Source: TCS55 sp964343505 (GTDB lineage Bacteria > Fidelibacterota > Marinisomatia > Marinisomatales > TCS55). From it: a stretch of 64,000 bases of DNA. Position 1 is the first letter of the stretch; each line of letters begins with the position of its first letter. Below are positions 36,108 to 45,934 of this stretch, in pieces. The stretch spans positions 1 to 64,000 of the forward strand of contig CAYFJU010000002.1 of assembly GCA_964343505.1 (NCBI GenBank). Direction: 5' to 3'. The notes under the pieces were generated by a model that was given only the letters and a program-made list of their open reading frames with translations, did not search any database and was not told the DNA's origin. A program made the position numbers and the translations under genes.

Positions 36108-36279
36108 TTTTTATGATGACATGGTTTAGTTTGGTTTGATTGATCATTACAATAAGTCACCCACCACTGCCTGCTTTCATTCGACGGGCAGGCCATGAAT
36201 CCGTGAATCCCCTATCGAGAGGGATGTCCGCCAGCCGGCGTATAGGATGTGTTATAATTATATTAGAATAAACCGAATT

Positions 36280-37581
36280 TTACTTCAATAAAATCATCTT
36301 CTTCGTTTCTGTCAATGGCCCCATCTCCGCGCGGTAAAAATAAATACCGGGCGCAACCAGATTACCGTTTTTATCCCGGCCATCCCAATTGATATTTTTA
36401 TATCCATAATGCTGTTCTTCATCGATTAGCTGAATGACCTTCCGCCCTAAAATATCATAAATGGTCATGCGCACATGGCCCGGTTCAGGCAGGTCATAAT
36501 GCAAGGTGGTATTGGCATTAAAAGGATTCGGATAGTTTTGAAACAAGGCATAACGGGATGGCTGCTCACCATATTGAATAAATAATACAATGTCTGCCCG
36601 CATTTGTGGGATAAGTGGCCAAACATTATCCCCGGGGCAGGATGTTGTGCCAAAATAATCACGGTGGCCTTTTAATACACTTGGTTCAATATCATAAGAA
36701 TCAGCAATCCACGAATACAGATGTATCAGCGCTTTTTCCGTTTTATAAGTCATTTCATCCACACAAGTCCAGTTTGTCTCCGGGGGATGATAACACCCTA
36801 AAATGCAGACGCCGATATTCCCCGTATTGGCGCCCCCTACATGGGCCCCCAAAACGGTTTCAGGTCTGCCTTGGTAAATATTTCCAGCCATATCTACCAC
36901 AAAATGATAACCAATGTCGCTCCATCCCCTGCCGTCCTGATGAAATTCCTGGATCGCTTTCACCTGAGCCTTGCCTTCTTCCAATGTGCGGGCGGCCCAT
37001 CCTGCAGCGTGGTGGAGGGTCAGTTTATTAAAATACGGGTGGTTGGAATAATCATATTTCGGTGGACGAGCTCCCCACTCTGATCGCGGAATAACCTTCG
37101 GTTTGTCCACTTGGGACTTTTTGAGTTGCATCGGTGGAACTTGCTTGTCGAGAGGAAATTCTGCTTCAATTGATTCAAAAACACCCCCCTTTAAGAATTT
37201 CACCGGTTCCCTCGATTCAATGATATATCTTACAGCTATTGATCCGGAAACTTGAGTCCCCCGATAGGAGGCAATCAACCTGTCTGAAAAGAGTTCCAGG
37301 AAAATTTGAGCTTCAACCTGTTCAGTCCAATTACCGTCGCCCTTTAAAAATTCAAAATAAACTTTAGGTCTTTCAGCAGCTTCAATTCGGATGGCCATAC
37401 CTTCTAAATCACTAAATTCCCGGAGGTTCAATGTACTCCCGGTTGTGATGAATCCATCTTGGGTCCTTCTTGCAGTCGGTGGGCCATCGAATGGAATTTC
37501 TTTTACTGCATCCAGGAATTGCGCATTTATTCCATTCATAATCAGAATGGCGGCAAAAAGTGTTTTATTTAGTGACCCCAT
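36280..37581 (-). CDS. Secreted N-acetylmuramoyl-L-alanine amidase (PGRP/Amidase_2) with sorting domain
   Basis: A 433-residue protein: signal peptide (NKTLFAAILIMNGINAQ), an N-terminal beta domain (about 40-150), an Amidase_2/PGRP domain (about 165-325), and a C-terminal sorting domain (NYPNPFNANTTLHYDL to KKMILLK). Zinc ligands are visible as His in LTLHHAAG, His in LKGHRD and Cys in TTSCPGD; SEWGARPP and IGYHFVVD are family signatures. The enzyme would cut the bond between MurNAc and the stem peptide. The sorting domain implies surface display or release, so the target may be peptidoglycan of other cells. It follows an FG-GAP protein gene, separated by a strong terminator. Confidence 0.9.
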   Translation of the reverse strand: MGSLNKTLFAAILIMNGINAQFLDAVKEIPFDGPPTARRTQDGFITTGSTLNLREFSDLEGMAIRIEAAERPKVYFEFLKGDGNWTEQVEAQIFLELFSDRLIASYRGTQVSGSIAVRYIIESREPVKFLKGGVFESIEAEFPLDKQVPPMQLKKSQVDKPKVIPRSEWGARPPKYDYSNHPYFNKLTLHHAAGWAARTLEEGKAQVKAIQEFHQDGRGWSDIGYHFVVDMAGNIYQGRPETVLGAHVGGANTGNIGVCILGCYHPPETNWTCVDEMTYKTEKALIHLYSWIADSYDIEPSVLKGHRDYFGTTSCPGDNVWPLIPQMRADIVLFIQYGEQPSRYALFQNYPNPFNANTTLHYDLPEPGHVRMTIYDILGRKVIQLIDEEQHYGYKNINWDGRDKNGNLVAPGIYFYRAEMGPLTETKKMILLK

Positions 37582-37642
37582 AGAATTAAGCTGAATTTAA
37601 CCTTTTTGGAATGTTCCCCCGAAATAGAGATTATTTAAGGGT

Positions 37643-37680
37643 AAAAAAAAGCCCCGCCCCGGTAAACCGGGACAGGGCTG
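37643..37680 (-). terminator. Rho-independent terminator for the FG-GAP protein gene
   Basis: On the minus strand AGCCCTGTCCCGG pairs with CCGGGGCGGGGCT around TTTA and is followed by eight T. It starts 22 bases after the stop codon of the gene at 37702. Confidence 0.85.
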
Positions 37681-37701
37681 ATCCTCACGCAAGTGGATCG
37701 T

Positions 37702-39474
37702 TCATTTCATGAGTGTCATTTGTTTGGTTTTTGTGAAGTTTCCAAACCTCATGGAGTAGAAGTATGTACCGCTGGCAACTTTATTTCCATTATTGTCTAA
37801 CCCATTCCAAGTAACATGATATGTACCTGCAGCTTTATCCTGTAATTGAACCAAGTTGGCGACTTCCTGGCCAATCACATTATAAATAGAGATTGAAATC
37901 TTACTTGCGATGGGCAAAGTATATTCAATCGTTGTTGAAGGGTTAAAGGGGTTGGGGTAATTCGGCTTCAGCTTGAAATCCTCAGGTGTAATAAGTACAA
38001 TATCCTTCACACTTAAATCTGTGCTTTCACCGGTCCATTCAAGAATTCGGATGAAATCTCTATGGTCATTTGCTTTCACTGAATCAGTTCCAGTGTAAAG
38101 GCTGTCGGATACACCTTGGTATGCCATAACTAATTCACCATATTTATCTCTGTCTAAGTTGGCGCCGGCATAGAGTTTATTAATTCCACCGAGTTGAGTT
38201 GGTGGATCATCATACTGAGTTCTCGTCCATTTACTCTGGTCGAAAATATCAGCAACCGTTGATCCTGAAAAATCTAGTTTTGAAAACCCAGGTGTATGGG
38301 GCACAATTAATGTGGGTTCACCAAAGGCATTATTGCTTGCGGCTACACCACCAAGGTAAACATTACTTTTTCCGTTGGTCGCCCATTCAGTTGCGACTGA
38401 ATCAATTACCCCATATTCAGAAGACATAAATGTGGTTGCATCACCGTCTAAATCAACAATACCATATACAATGCCTACATAGAATGCACCGACATAAACC
38501 TCATCTTTTCCATCTTTATTCATATCTGCTGTTGTTGCACCCAATGTCCAATCGTCACGTAATGTGACCATTTTGTATCCTGTGTCAGATGCAGCATAGG
38601 CATCAGGGCCAGTGGCTTCCATGACGAAAACGGAAAGATTGTTCCAGGAAAAACAAAATGCTTCTTTTGTACCATCTCCATCTGTGTCAGCAATGGCCAC
38701 TCCATAGGGGCTTCCGCCACCATATTTATTTTCCCGGACGCCATCTTTATCTGCATCTCGGGGTGACATGGACATTTCTTCAACCAAAACAGGTGGTGTA
38801 ATAGTTGATCCGATATCACCATTTACCGATGCAATGGTGAATCGATCACCTGAGTAGGCAGAATGTGTTGTTGATGTTGTACCATATGTTGGATTACTTG
38901 GATAATCATCCTGAGCCCATAGCATTTCTTGTTTGCCATCACCATCCATATCTGCAATCTCAAAATTTTCTACTCTAAACCTATAAAGGGTATCTTCAAA
39001 TACAGTGTGCATATTTCTATGCCAAGCTGGGGCAGCGCCGTAACCGTTGTCCGTTTGGCCATCCCACTCGTAAACATATAGCCCTTGTAAAGAATCAGAA
39101 TAAGTATACCGCCCCGCGAAGAAAATAACTTCGCCCAAGCCATCCCCATCCAAATCACCTGTACGCACTGTCCTCGTACCTGTGCTGTAAGTCGTATTTG
39201 TAGGTTGTGAAGACCATACGTGAACAAGGGTGTCACCATAATACCACTCAAAAGCATGGATGGTACTGTTGCCATTATAATCAACGGCCCACACTTCTTG
39301 ACGGCCATCCTTATCTAAATCCGTTCCACTCCAAACACCTCTTGGCCCTGATGATGCTGGCCATAGTGTTGAGTCTCCTAAAGTTGGACTCACAACACTA
39401 TGCAAATTAAAGGTGTCTTGAGCCATCAACAATGTTGAAGCAATTAAAACAATTCCACTAACGATTTTTCTCAT
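37702..39474 (-). CDS. Secreted FG-GAP/VCBS-repeat protein with sorting domain
   Basis: A 590-residue protein with a signal peptide (MRKIVSGIVLIASTLLMAQ). Repeated acidic units such as DLDKDGRQEVWAVD, DLDGDGLGEVIFF, DMDGDGKQEMLWA, DTDGDGTKEAFCF and DMNKDGKDEVYVG are FG-GAP/VCBS-type calcium-binding blades of a seven-bladed propeller. The end is a sorting domain (PNYPNPFNPSTTIEYTL to KQMTLMK). Such proteins usually serve adhesion or binding at the surface; no enzyme motif is seen. GGAG lies 9 bases before the ATG. It is divergent from the second TonB receptor operon and followed by its own terminator. Confidence 0.85.
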   Translation of the reverse strand: MRKIVSGIVLIASTLLMAQDTFNLHSVVSPTLGDSTLWPASSGPRGVWSGTDLDKDGRQEVWAVDYNGNSTIHAFEWYYGDTLVHVWSSQPTNTTYSTGTRTVRTGDLDGDGLGEVIFFAGRYTYSDSLQGLYVYEWDGQTDNGYGAAPAWHRNMHTVFEDTLYRFRVENFEIADMDGDGKQEMLWAQDDYPSNPTYGTTSTTHSAYSGDRFTIASVNGDIGSTITPPVLVEEMSMSPRDADKDGVRENKYGGGSPYGVAIADTDGDGTKEAFCFSWNNLSVFVMEATGPDAYAASDTGYKMVTLRDDWTLGATTADMNKDGKDEVYVGAFYVGIVYGIVDLDGDATTFMSSEYGVIDSVATEWATNGKSNVYLGGVAASNNAFGEPTLIVPHTPGFSKLDFSGSTVADIFDQSKWTRTQYDDPPTQLGGINKLYAGANLDRDKYGELVMAYQGVSDSLYTGTDSVKANDHRDFIRILEWTGESTDLSVKDIVLITPEDFKLKPNYPNPFNPSTTIEYTLPIASKISISIYNVIGQEVANLVQLQDKAAGTYHVTWNGLDNNGNKVASGTYFYSMRFGNFTKTKQMTLMK

Positions 39475-39669
39475 GAGTTATCTCCTTGTTCATCAATTAA
39501 GTAAGTCCCTATGGGATTAAGAGAAAATTATCTTTCTATTATCGACTCTCTAATTTTTGATATTTGAATCGCCCGTTATTCTAAGGGGAATCGATTACAA
39601 TAGTCAACAATTATTTTTCATATTGTAAAATAATTTATTATTTGATAATAAAGTGTTTTACAATTACCA

Positions 39670-39689
39670 AGGAATCCAATTAGATTCCT
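39670..39689. promoter_or_regulatory. Dyad upstream of the second TonB receptor operon
   Basis: AGGAATC and GATTCCT form a perfect 7-base dyad around CAATTA. The shared string GGAATCYAATTAG also occurs beside the TrmB-type box upstream of malQ (21503 onward). It immediately precedes an in-frame ATG at 39690 that I do not take as the start. Confidence 0.4.
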
Positions 39690-39749
39690 ATGCGAATATT
39701 GATCAAAAACCCCCCCCTTCATAACCCATTCTTCTTATTGGAGGACTCC

Positions 39750-42527
39750 TTGAAACCATTAATCAAATTTATTGTAATTAGTGCCTGGTCGGCATTCTCG
39801 TTGGCTTGGGCAAATACCGGAAAAATTTCGGGGAAAGTAACTGATGCAAAATCAGGGGAACCCTTAGCCGGCGTAAATATTTTCTTGGAAGGCACACCAT
39901 ATGGTGCTGCTTCTGATGCCTATGGAGAATATGTCATCATTAATATTCCCCCCGGTGATTATATTATACGTGCATCTTATATTGGATATACGGCATACCG
40001 TGTTGAAAATATTCGAGTCAGCCTCGACCGAACCACCAAACAAAATTTCCTATTGAAAGAATCTGTGATTGAAGGGGAAGAGGTTACCGTCGTGGCGGAA
40101 CGACCACTAGTACAAAAAGATCTGACTGCATCTCAAAAAGTAACGACTTCGGATGAAATAAAGGTTATGCCTGTTGAAACATTTTTAGGTGTACTCACCA
40201 CACAAGCAGGTGTAAACCAAGGCGCAGGCGGGGAACTCCATATTCGGGGTGGGCGGTCTAATGAAGTGGGCTATTACATAGATGGTGTTTCTGTTGCCAA
40301 CCCATTCTTTACAAACGGACTTGCCGTGAGCATTTCTAATAAAGCCCTTGAAGAAATGAAAGTAGTCTCCGGCGCTTTTAATGCAGAATATGGAAATGCC
40401 ATGAGTGGTATTGTAAATCTTCAAATAAAAGATGGTCGTGAAGATTACCATGGGAGTCTTTCTTATCAAACCGGAGATCATCAATCTACTGATACAGAAA
40501 TATTTACCAATATCGACCAATTCAATTTGGGTACAAATAAGGTGATCGATGGCACCCTCAACGGACCCATGCCTTTTGTATCGATGGATGGAAAGTTTAC
40601 TTTTAATATGAGTGGCCGTTATAGTTCCAGTGAAGGGTATTATTACGGTATTCGTGAACACACCATTGGGGACTCTGCAGATTTCAGAGATGCGAATAAT
40701 TGGTATATAGAAATGAATGGTGACAGTACATACGTCCCCATGGCACCAAGAGACAATCTCAATTTGATGGGTAAATTCACTTATCGCGTATCTCCCTTAT
40801 TAAAATTATCCGTTCAATTGCTTCACTCTGGCGGGAAATCAAAATCATATTCCCATTTTTATAAATACAACCCGGATGGCACTTCTACATCAGAGTCCGC
40901 AAATAATAATTATGCCTTTAAAATCAATCATTCCTTAGGGAAACGCAGTTTTTATGAGGCAAATTTATCTTTTTCAAATACAAATTATATGGGGTACCAA
41001 TTTAAACCCATTGATCTGAGTTCATCTGTGCACGAAGACGATGCCAGTCGATTTGGGACAGGGCAATATGTGCTTCATAATGAATTTGAAGATGGGGCAA
41101 AATATTGGATATTGAATGAATCGGACTATGTTCCGACCACTAGAATCAAAGGTGCTCCTGCTTCTTCAACATTTTCATTTGGTGGATCCAATCGAGGGCA
41201 CTCCTACCGTAAATCCAATTCGATTGCATTTAAATTTGACTTCACCAGTCAAGTCACAAGCCGCCATGAAATAAAAACAGGTATTAATTATCGTAAAGAC
41301 AAACTCGATGAACGAAACTTTTCCGTCCTCTATGATAATCAAGTGTATAGAGTTCCGACTATTTTACCTGTGAATGATTCCCCTTCTCATAACCATTATG
41401 AGAATACAGCCACCTTTTTTTCCGGTTATATCCAGGATAAAATCGAATATGACCATTTAATTACAAATGTGGGCGTCCGATTTGACCAATTTAGTCCTAA
41501 CGATGATTATATTGTGGATCTCTTAAACCCCCAAGGGGAGAAGAAAAAGGCTGCAGACAAAACCATGATTTCTCCGCGGATCGGGGTAGCCTTTCCCATC
41601 ACTGACGAAGGGATTTTACATTTTTCCTACGGCCATTTTTACCAGATGCCAACTTTAAGACGCCTTTACAAAACAAGTATATTTGGCGCTGGGCTATCCC
41701 CCACAATTGGGTATGCAGATTTGCGCCCTGAAAAGACTGTCCTTTATGAATTCGGGCTTCAACAACAGCTCAATAGTATGATGGCCCTAGAAATGAGTGC
41801 ATTTTATAAAGACATTCGTGATTTACTGGCCGTCCAATCCATTCGATATGATTCTGAGCTATATGGCCCCGCTAATTATGCGATCTACATGAATAAGGAT
41901 TATGGCAATGTAAAGGGATATACTTTTAGTCTGACCAAACGATATGATAAGGTTACACGTCTATCCGCATTTCTAGACTATACCTATCAGGTTACTGAAG
42001 GAAATAGTGTTACATCCGGATCATTTTACTATAATGCATTATCCGGGGCAGAAGAAGAAAAAAGGATTGTCCCCTTATCTTGGGATCAACGTCACATATT
42101 GAACGCAAATTTATCTTTGGGTGATCCGGGGAATTGGAATATGGGTTTAATCAGTAAACTTTCTAGCGGATGGCCCTACACACCCAATGTTCCAGATGCA
42201 AATTATGTGCCTCAACCCAATAGTGGTCGGAAACCTTGGCAATGGCGTTTGGATATGCGGATTCATAAAAATTTCAAAATTGGTAAATTTGATTATATAC
42301 TGTATGCAAAGATATATAATCTATTGGATCGACGTAATGAACGATATGTTTTTAATGACACAGGCCGATCTGGGTATACATTTGTGTCCCAATCCACCGA
42401 AGAAACAAAAGGGTTTAAGAACCACTATGGAGAACCGGGAGTCCATACGTGGTCTGAATATCAAATTCGACCGCAATATTATACTGCTCCCCGATCGATC
42501 AATATTGGATTTTCTCTGGACTTTTAA
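39750..42527 (+). CDS. TonB-dependent outer-membrane receptor, paralogue 2
   Basis: A 925-residue SusC-like receptor, paralogous to 25583-28360. I take the TTG at 39750 as start: GGAGG lies 5 bases before it and it opens a clean signal peptide (LKPLIKFIVISAWSAFSLAWA, with the first residue read as Met), whereas the ATG at 39690 adds 20 unlikely residues. The carboxypeptidase-regulatory-like domain (GKISGKVTDAKSGEPLAG), plug (NEVGYYIDGVSVANPF, FNAEYGNAMSGIVNLQIKDG) and barrel follow. With this start the length equals that of the first copy exactly. The cargo is unknown: no hydrolase is linked here. Its stop shares one base with the next gene's start. Confidence 0.85.
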   Translation: MKPLIKFIVISAWSAFSLAWANTGKISGKVTDAKSGEPLAGVNIFLEGTPYGAASDAYGEYVIINIPPGDYIIRASYIGYTAYRVENIRVSLDRTTKQNFLLKESVIEGEEVTVVAERPLVQKDLTASQKVTTSDEIKVMPVETFLGVLTTQAGVNQGAGGELHIRGGRSNEVGYYIDGVSVANPFFTNGLAVSISNKALEEMKVVSGAFNAEYGNAMSGIVNLQIKDGREDYHGSLSYQTGDHQSTDTEIFTNIDQFNLGTNKVIDGTLNGPMPFVSMDGKFTFNMSGRYSSSEGYYYGIREHTIGDSADFRDANNWYIEMNGDSTYVPMAPRDNLNLMGKFTYRVSPLLKLSVQLLHSGGKSKSYSHFYKYNPDGTSTSESANNNYAFKINHSLGKRSFYEANLSFSNTNYMGYQFKPIDLSSSVHEDDASRFGTGQYVLHNEFEDGAKYWILNESDYVPTTRIKGAPASSTFSFGGSNRGHSYRKSNSIAFKFDFTSQVTSRHEIKTGINYRKDKLDERNFSVLYDNQVYRVPTILPVNDSPSHNHYENTATFFSGYIQDKIEYDHLITNVGVRFDQFSPNDDYIVDLLNPQGEKKKAADKTMISPRIGVAFPITDEGILHFSYGHFYQMPTLRRLYKTSIFGAGLSPTIGYADLRPEKTVLYEFGLQQQLNSMMALEMSAFYKDIRDLLAVQSIRYDSELYGPANYAIYMNKDYGNVKGYTFSLTKRYDKVTRLSAFLDYTYQVTEGNSVTSGSFYYNALSGAEEEKRIVPLSWDQRHILNANLSLGDPGNWNMGLISKLSSGWPYTPNVPDANYVPQPNSGRKPWQWRLDMRIHKNFKIGKFDYILYAKIYNLLDRRNERYVFNDTGRSGYTFVSQSTEETKGFKNHYGEPGVHTWSEYQIRPQYYTAPRSINIGFSLDF

Positions 42528-45500
42528 TGAAGAACAATAATACCATGAAAAACATCTTACTTACTGGCCTATCTATAATGGCACTTTACGGTCAAAGCGA
42601 ACCCCGTAAATTTTCAAAAGAATGGAAAATGGCCGGGCCGCGAAAAAATTGGAATGCGGTTGAGCATGAATACTTCTATCAATGGCGTGAAAAAATGCTT
42701 GCGAAACGGGCAGGACTCGACAGCCAAATTCTTCGGCGGCAAAAAGCCATTTTGAACGGCAATAAGATCACCACTGAAATTTGGAACTTTGGATCAATCT
42801 CCAGCCCGGGGAACCGGGTTACAGATATTGTATGGGAGGGGCTTGGATATGGTTATGAATTTGGTCCCTTTATTGGTGCAGAAATACAAGTCGAGCCCGA
42901 AAGTCATATTGATGCCTATATCAAAAAGGATTCTGACGGCAACCCCGTTTTGGATGATGATGGTAATCCCATTTGGGTAGCCAAAGCCATTAGCGATGGA
43001 TTGGTATCGTTAGGCGGAGAAATTTCTCCAGATGGAAAAGTCTTTTGGGGCTGGGAACCATTGGCATACAGTGATTTAAATGTGCCCTATGGTGATCCAA
43101 ATAGTGCTCGACTACCCACCTCTAATGATGTGGATAGAGATGGTGATGGAAAACCGGATAGCTGGCCTGAAGGATGGTATAACCCTAATTTAAAACGCTA
43201 TGTCTGGCCCGGCGCTCTAAGACAAGGTTCCTCAAATGCTGATTTGGAATCCTTTTTTGTCGTAGATGACCGCAGCAATCAGGAATTTAAATACTATCCA
43301 TTTCCGGAGGACTCAACCCGAATGGGACTTGGGATTGAAATAGAGAGTCGGTACTATCAGTGGTCAAACCCCCTTGCGGAGGACGTGATCTTTCTCATTT
43401 ATAAGGTGACCAATAAAAGTGAAAAAGATTTAAATGAAGTGGTTTTTGGTATGTGGGGTGATCCCCATATTGGAGGCCCTTCCAATTGGCGAGATGATCT
43501 ATCATATTTTGATCGAGATCAAAATATGGTATACGCATGGGATGAAGATGGTAAATCTGATGTAGCCGGTCGTGTACCTGGATATTTTGGCTATATATTT
43601 TTAGAAAGTCCGGGGAACCCCCATGACGGAATAGATAACGATGGCGATGGTCTAATAGATGAAAGTCGTGAAAATGGCATCGATGATGATGGAGACTGGG
43701 ATCCGGAGACAGATGATGTAGGTGTTGACGGTTTACCCAATTCGGGTGATTATGGAGAAAATGATGGAGTCCCGACAGCAGGAAATGCATACGATATTCG
43801 TCAACCGGGTGAGCCGAATTTTGAATGGACTGATTTGGATGAATCGGATATGATCGGCCTGACCAGTTTTGCCGCCCCCGATTTTGGTGGTAACAACCGA
43901 ATCTCAAAAGATGATTATATTTATTCAACCTTTATGACACCCGGAAGATTTGACACATCCAATTCTGAAGTTGCTGGTGATAATATTTTTCTTTACGGAT
44001 CTGGAAATTTCACGCTAAAAGCCGGTGAAGCCCGTCGATTTTCAATCGCACTGTGTGTCGGTGACAGTTATGATGATCTTACATTAAATGCCCAAACAGC
44101 ACGACAGATATATAATACCAATTATCAATTTGCCAAACCGCCGGAAAAACCAACCTTGACTGCTGTCCCCGGTGATCAGAAAGTGACCCTATATTGGGAC
44201 GATATTGCTGAATCTTCATGGGACCCGGTTGCAGAGGAATATGATTTTGAAGGGTACGTCATTTATCGTAGTACAGATCCAAGTTTTCTGGATCAACAAA
44301 ATATTACAGATGTGAATGGATCACGGTTTTTATTTGAGCCATTAACCACCGAAACAGGTGGGTGGGCCAAGTGGGATCTAATCAATGATTATGAAGGACC
44401 TAGTGATATTCCCTATACCGGCAGAGGTGTCGCTTATCATTTGGGTAATAATACAGGCTTAATCCACTCATTTGTTGATTCAAATAATGTTTTAAATGGC
44501 CAAAAATATTACTACGCCATTTGTGCATATGATCACGGGAACAAGGAGTTGGGAATTGGACCAAGTGAAACTTCAAAGACCATCACGCTCAACCCAGAAA
44601 CAAATGAGGTTTTCCTTGATATCAATACGGCTGCAGTAACACCGAGAGCGCCTGCAGCTGGCTATACGTCTGGGTTTGTCACAGAATATGATTCGCTTAC
44701 AACCATTAAACAAATTTCAGGATTTGGTACAGGCGAATTCTCATTTGAGGTATTAAACCCAATGGCAATAGAAGATACCAATTCGTTTCATATTGTCTTT
44801 GAATCGAATCCAACAAAGTACTCTATTGAAGATTTAAACCCCATTGAAGAGACGAGGACCATTAAAGAAAATGTATATCTTACTCTAAAAAAGCACCATG
44901 TAAATGCAACACGGTTTATTTTGAAAAATAGCAGTGGTGCGGTCATGGAGCAGGGTACAGATTACCTTATATTTCCTGAATCCGGTCAAATTGTTCTAAC
45001 GGATACCCTTAATTCTCGATTATCAGATGGGGATCAAGTTTCACTTTCGTATACACACTATCCCTTATGGCAGAGTACACAATTAAATAATCAAGAGACA
45101 AATCCGGTTGTTGATGGCATAAAACTCTATGTCAAAGGACACCAACTTGAGTTGAATAAAAATAAATCTAAATGGGTAGAAGGCAGTACGGGTAATTATC
45201 AAACTACAGTAGGGCCGTTCGATGGTAAAGCATCAAACATGCGTCCGGGAGACTACGAAATCAGGTGGTCCAGTAATGAAGCCATTTACAAGGATACGCT
45301 GAACAATACCATGCCTTTTGAAATTTGGAATGTTACACCAGGACGTATTCCCTTTAAGGAGCGAGTTGTACTGCTCGATTATTTGAAACGGAATAAAAAA
45401 TGGGATTTAGGAGAAGACGTAGGTCTGTTAGAAATTGATCCGAAGACACAATTGACATGGTTAATTACATTTGATAAGCCTGGCAATGTTGGTGTTGACC

Positions 45501-45934
45501 ACCCAGTTGATGGCGATATTTATTATATTGCAACCAACCGACCTTTTACTTCTGACGATATATTTGAGTACAAAACAACGGCATCCGGCATAGATAAAGA
45601 GGCCGCAACAAGTGGACTTAAAGATATATGCGTTGTTCCAAATCCTTATGTTGTTACAAATGTATTAGAACCTCTAGATCGTCAAAATCCACGTGATAGA
45701 GGACCCAGAAAAGTGTATTTTGATAAGCTGCCAAATAAATGCACAATCAGAATATATACAATAACAGGTGAACTCGTTAAAGTCCTTAACCATGACTCTC
45801 CTTTTGATAATGGCCAAGAATTTTGGGATTTAACGACAAAAGATAATTTCCCTGTGGCATATGGTATATATATATACCACGTGGATGCAGAAGCACTTGG
45901 AGAAAAAATTGGAAGGATGGCAATTATAAAATGA
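42527..45934 (+). CDS. Giant surface protein with DGIDNDGD repeats, paralogue 2
   Basis: An 1135-residue paralogue of 28350-32267. The ATG at 42527 overlaps the receptor stop (TAATG); the ATG at 42545 gives a neater signal peptide (MKNILLTGLSIMALYGQ) and may be the real start. Acidic units NPHDGIDNDGDGLIDE and NGIDDDGDWDPETDD lie near residues 366-390, an EPNFEWTDLDESDMIGLTSF block matches the first copy, a fibronectin III-like domain begins near 539 (KPTLTAVPGDQKVTLYWDD), and a sorting domain closes the protein (CVVPNPYVV ... MAIIK). It lacks the second acidic repeat cluster that copy 1 has near residue 836. Function unknown; probably the surface partner of its receptor. Confidence 0.8.
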   Translation: MKNNNTMKNILLTGLSIMALYGQSEPRKFSKEWKMAGPRKNWNAVEHEYFYQWREKMLAKRAGLDSQILRRQKAILNGNKITTEIWNFGSISSPGNRVTDIVWEGLGYGYEFGPFIGAEIQVEPESHIDAYIKKDSDGNPVLDDDGNPIWVAKAISDGLVSLGGEISPDGKVFWGWEPLAYSDLNVPYGDPNSARLPTSNDVDRDGDGKPDSWPEGWYNPNLKRYVWPGALRQGSSNADLESFFVVDDRSNQEFKYYPFPEDSTRMGLGIEIESRYYQWSNPLAEDVIFLIYKVTNKSEKDLNEVVFGMWGDPHIGGPSNWRDDLSYFDRDQNMVYAWDEDGKSDVAGRVPGYFGYIFLESPGNPHDGIDNDGDGLIDESRENGIDDDGDWDPETDDVGVDGLPNSGDYGENDGVPTAGNAYDIRQPGEPNFEWTDLDESDMIGLTSFAAPDFGGNNRISKDDYIYSTFMTPGRFDTSNSEVAGDNIFLYGSGNFTLKAGEARRFSIALCVGDSYDDLTLNAQTARQIYNTNYQFAKPPEKPTLTAVPGDQKVTLYWDDIAESSWDPVAEEYDFEGYVIYRSTDPSFLDQQNITDVNGSRFLFEPLTTETGGWAKWDLINDYEGPSDIPYTGRGVAYHLGNNTGLIHSFVDSNNVLNGQKYYYAICAYDHGNKELGIGPSETSKTITLNPETNEVFLDINTAAVTPRAPAAGYTSGFVTEYDSLTTIKQISGFGTGEFSFEVLNPMAIEDTNSFHIVFESNPTKYSIEDLNPIEETRTIKENVYLTLKKHHVNATRFILKNSSGAVMEQGTDYLIFPESGQIVLTDTLNSRLSDGDQVSLSYTHYPLWQSTQLNNQETNPVVDGIKLYVKGHQLELNKNKSKWVEGSTGNYQTTVGPFDGKASNMRPGDYEIRWSSNEAIYKDTLNNTMPFEIWNVTPGRIPFKERVVLLDYLKRNKKWDLGEDVGLLEIDPKTQLTWLITFDKPGNVGVDHPVDGDIYYIATNRPFTSDDIFEYKTTASGIDKEAATSGLKDICVVPNPYVVTNVLEPLDRQNPRDRGPRKVYFDKLPNKCTIRIYTITGELVKVLNHDSPFDNGQEFWDLTTKDNFPVAYGIYIYHVDAEALGEKIGRMAIIK

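Noticed and set aside
36120..36279. Repeat or small RNA between the surface binding protein and the amidase
   Set aside because: Only short GCCTGC/GCAGGC and CCGG-type pairings are seen, without a copy elsewhere that I could confirm.
39690..39749. ATG 39690 as start of the second TonB receptor
   Set aside because: It adds 20 residues before a clear signal peptide, has no ribosome site, and follows directly on a dyad; TTG 39750 has GGAGG and gives the same length as the paralogue.
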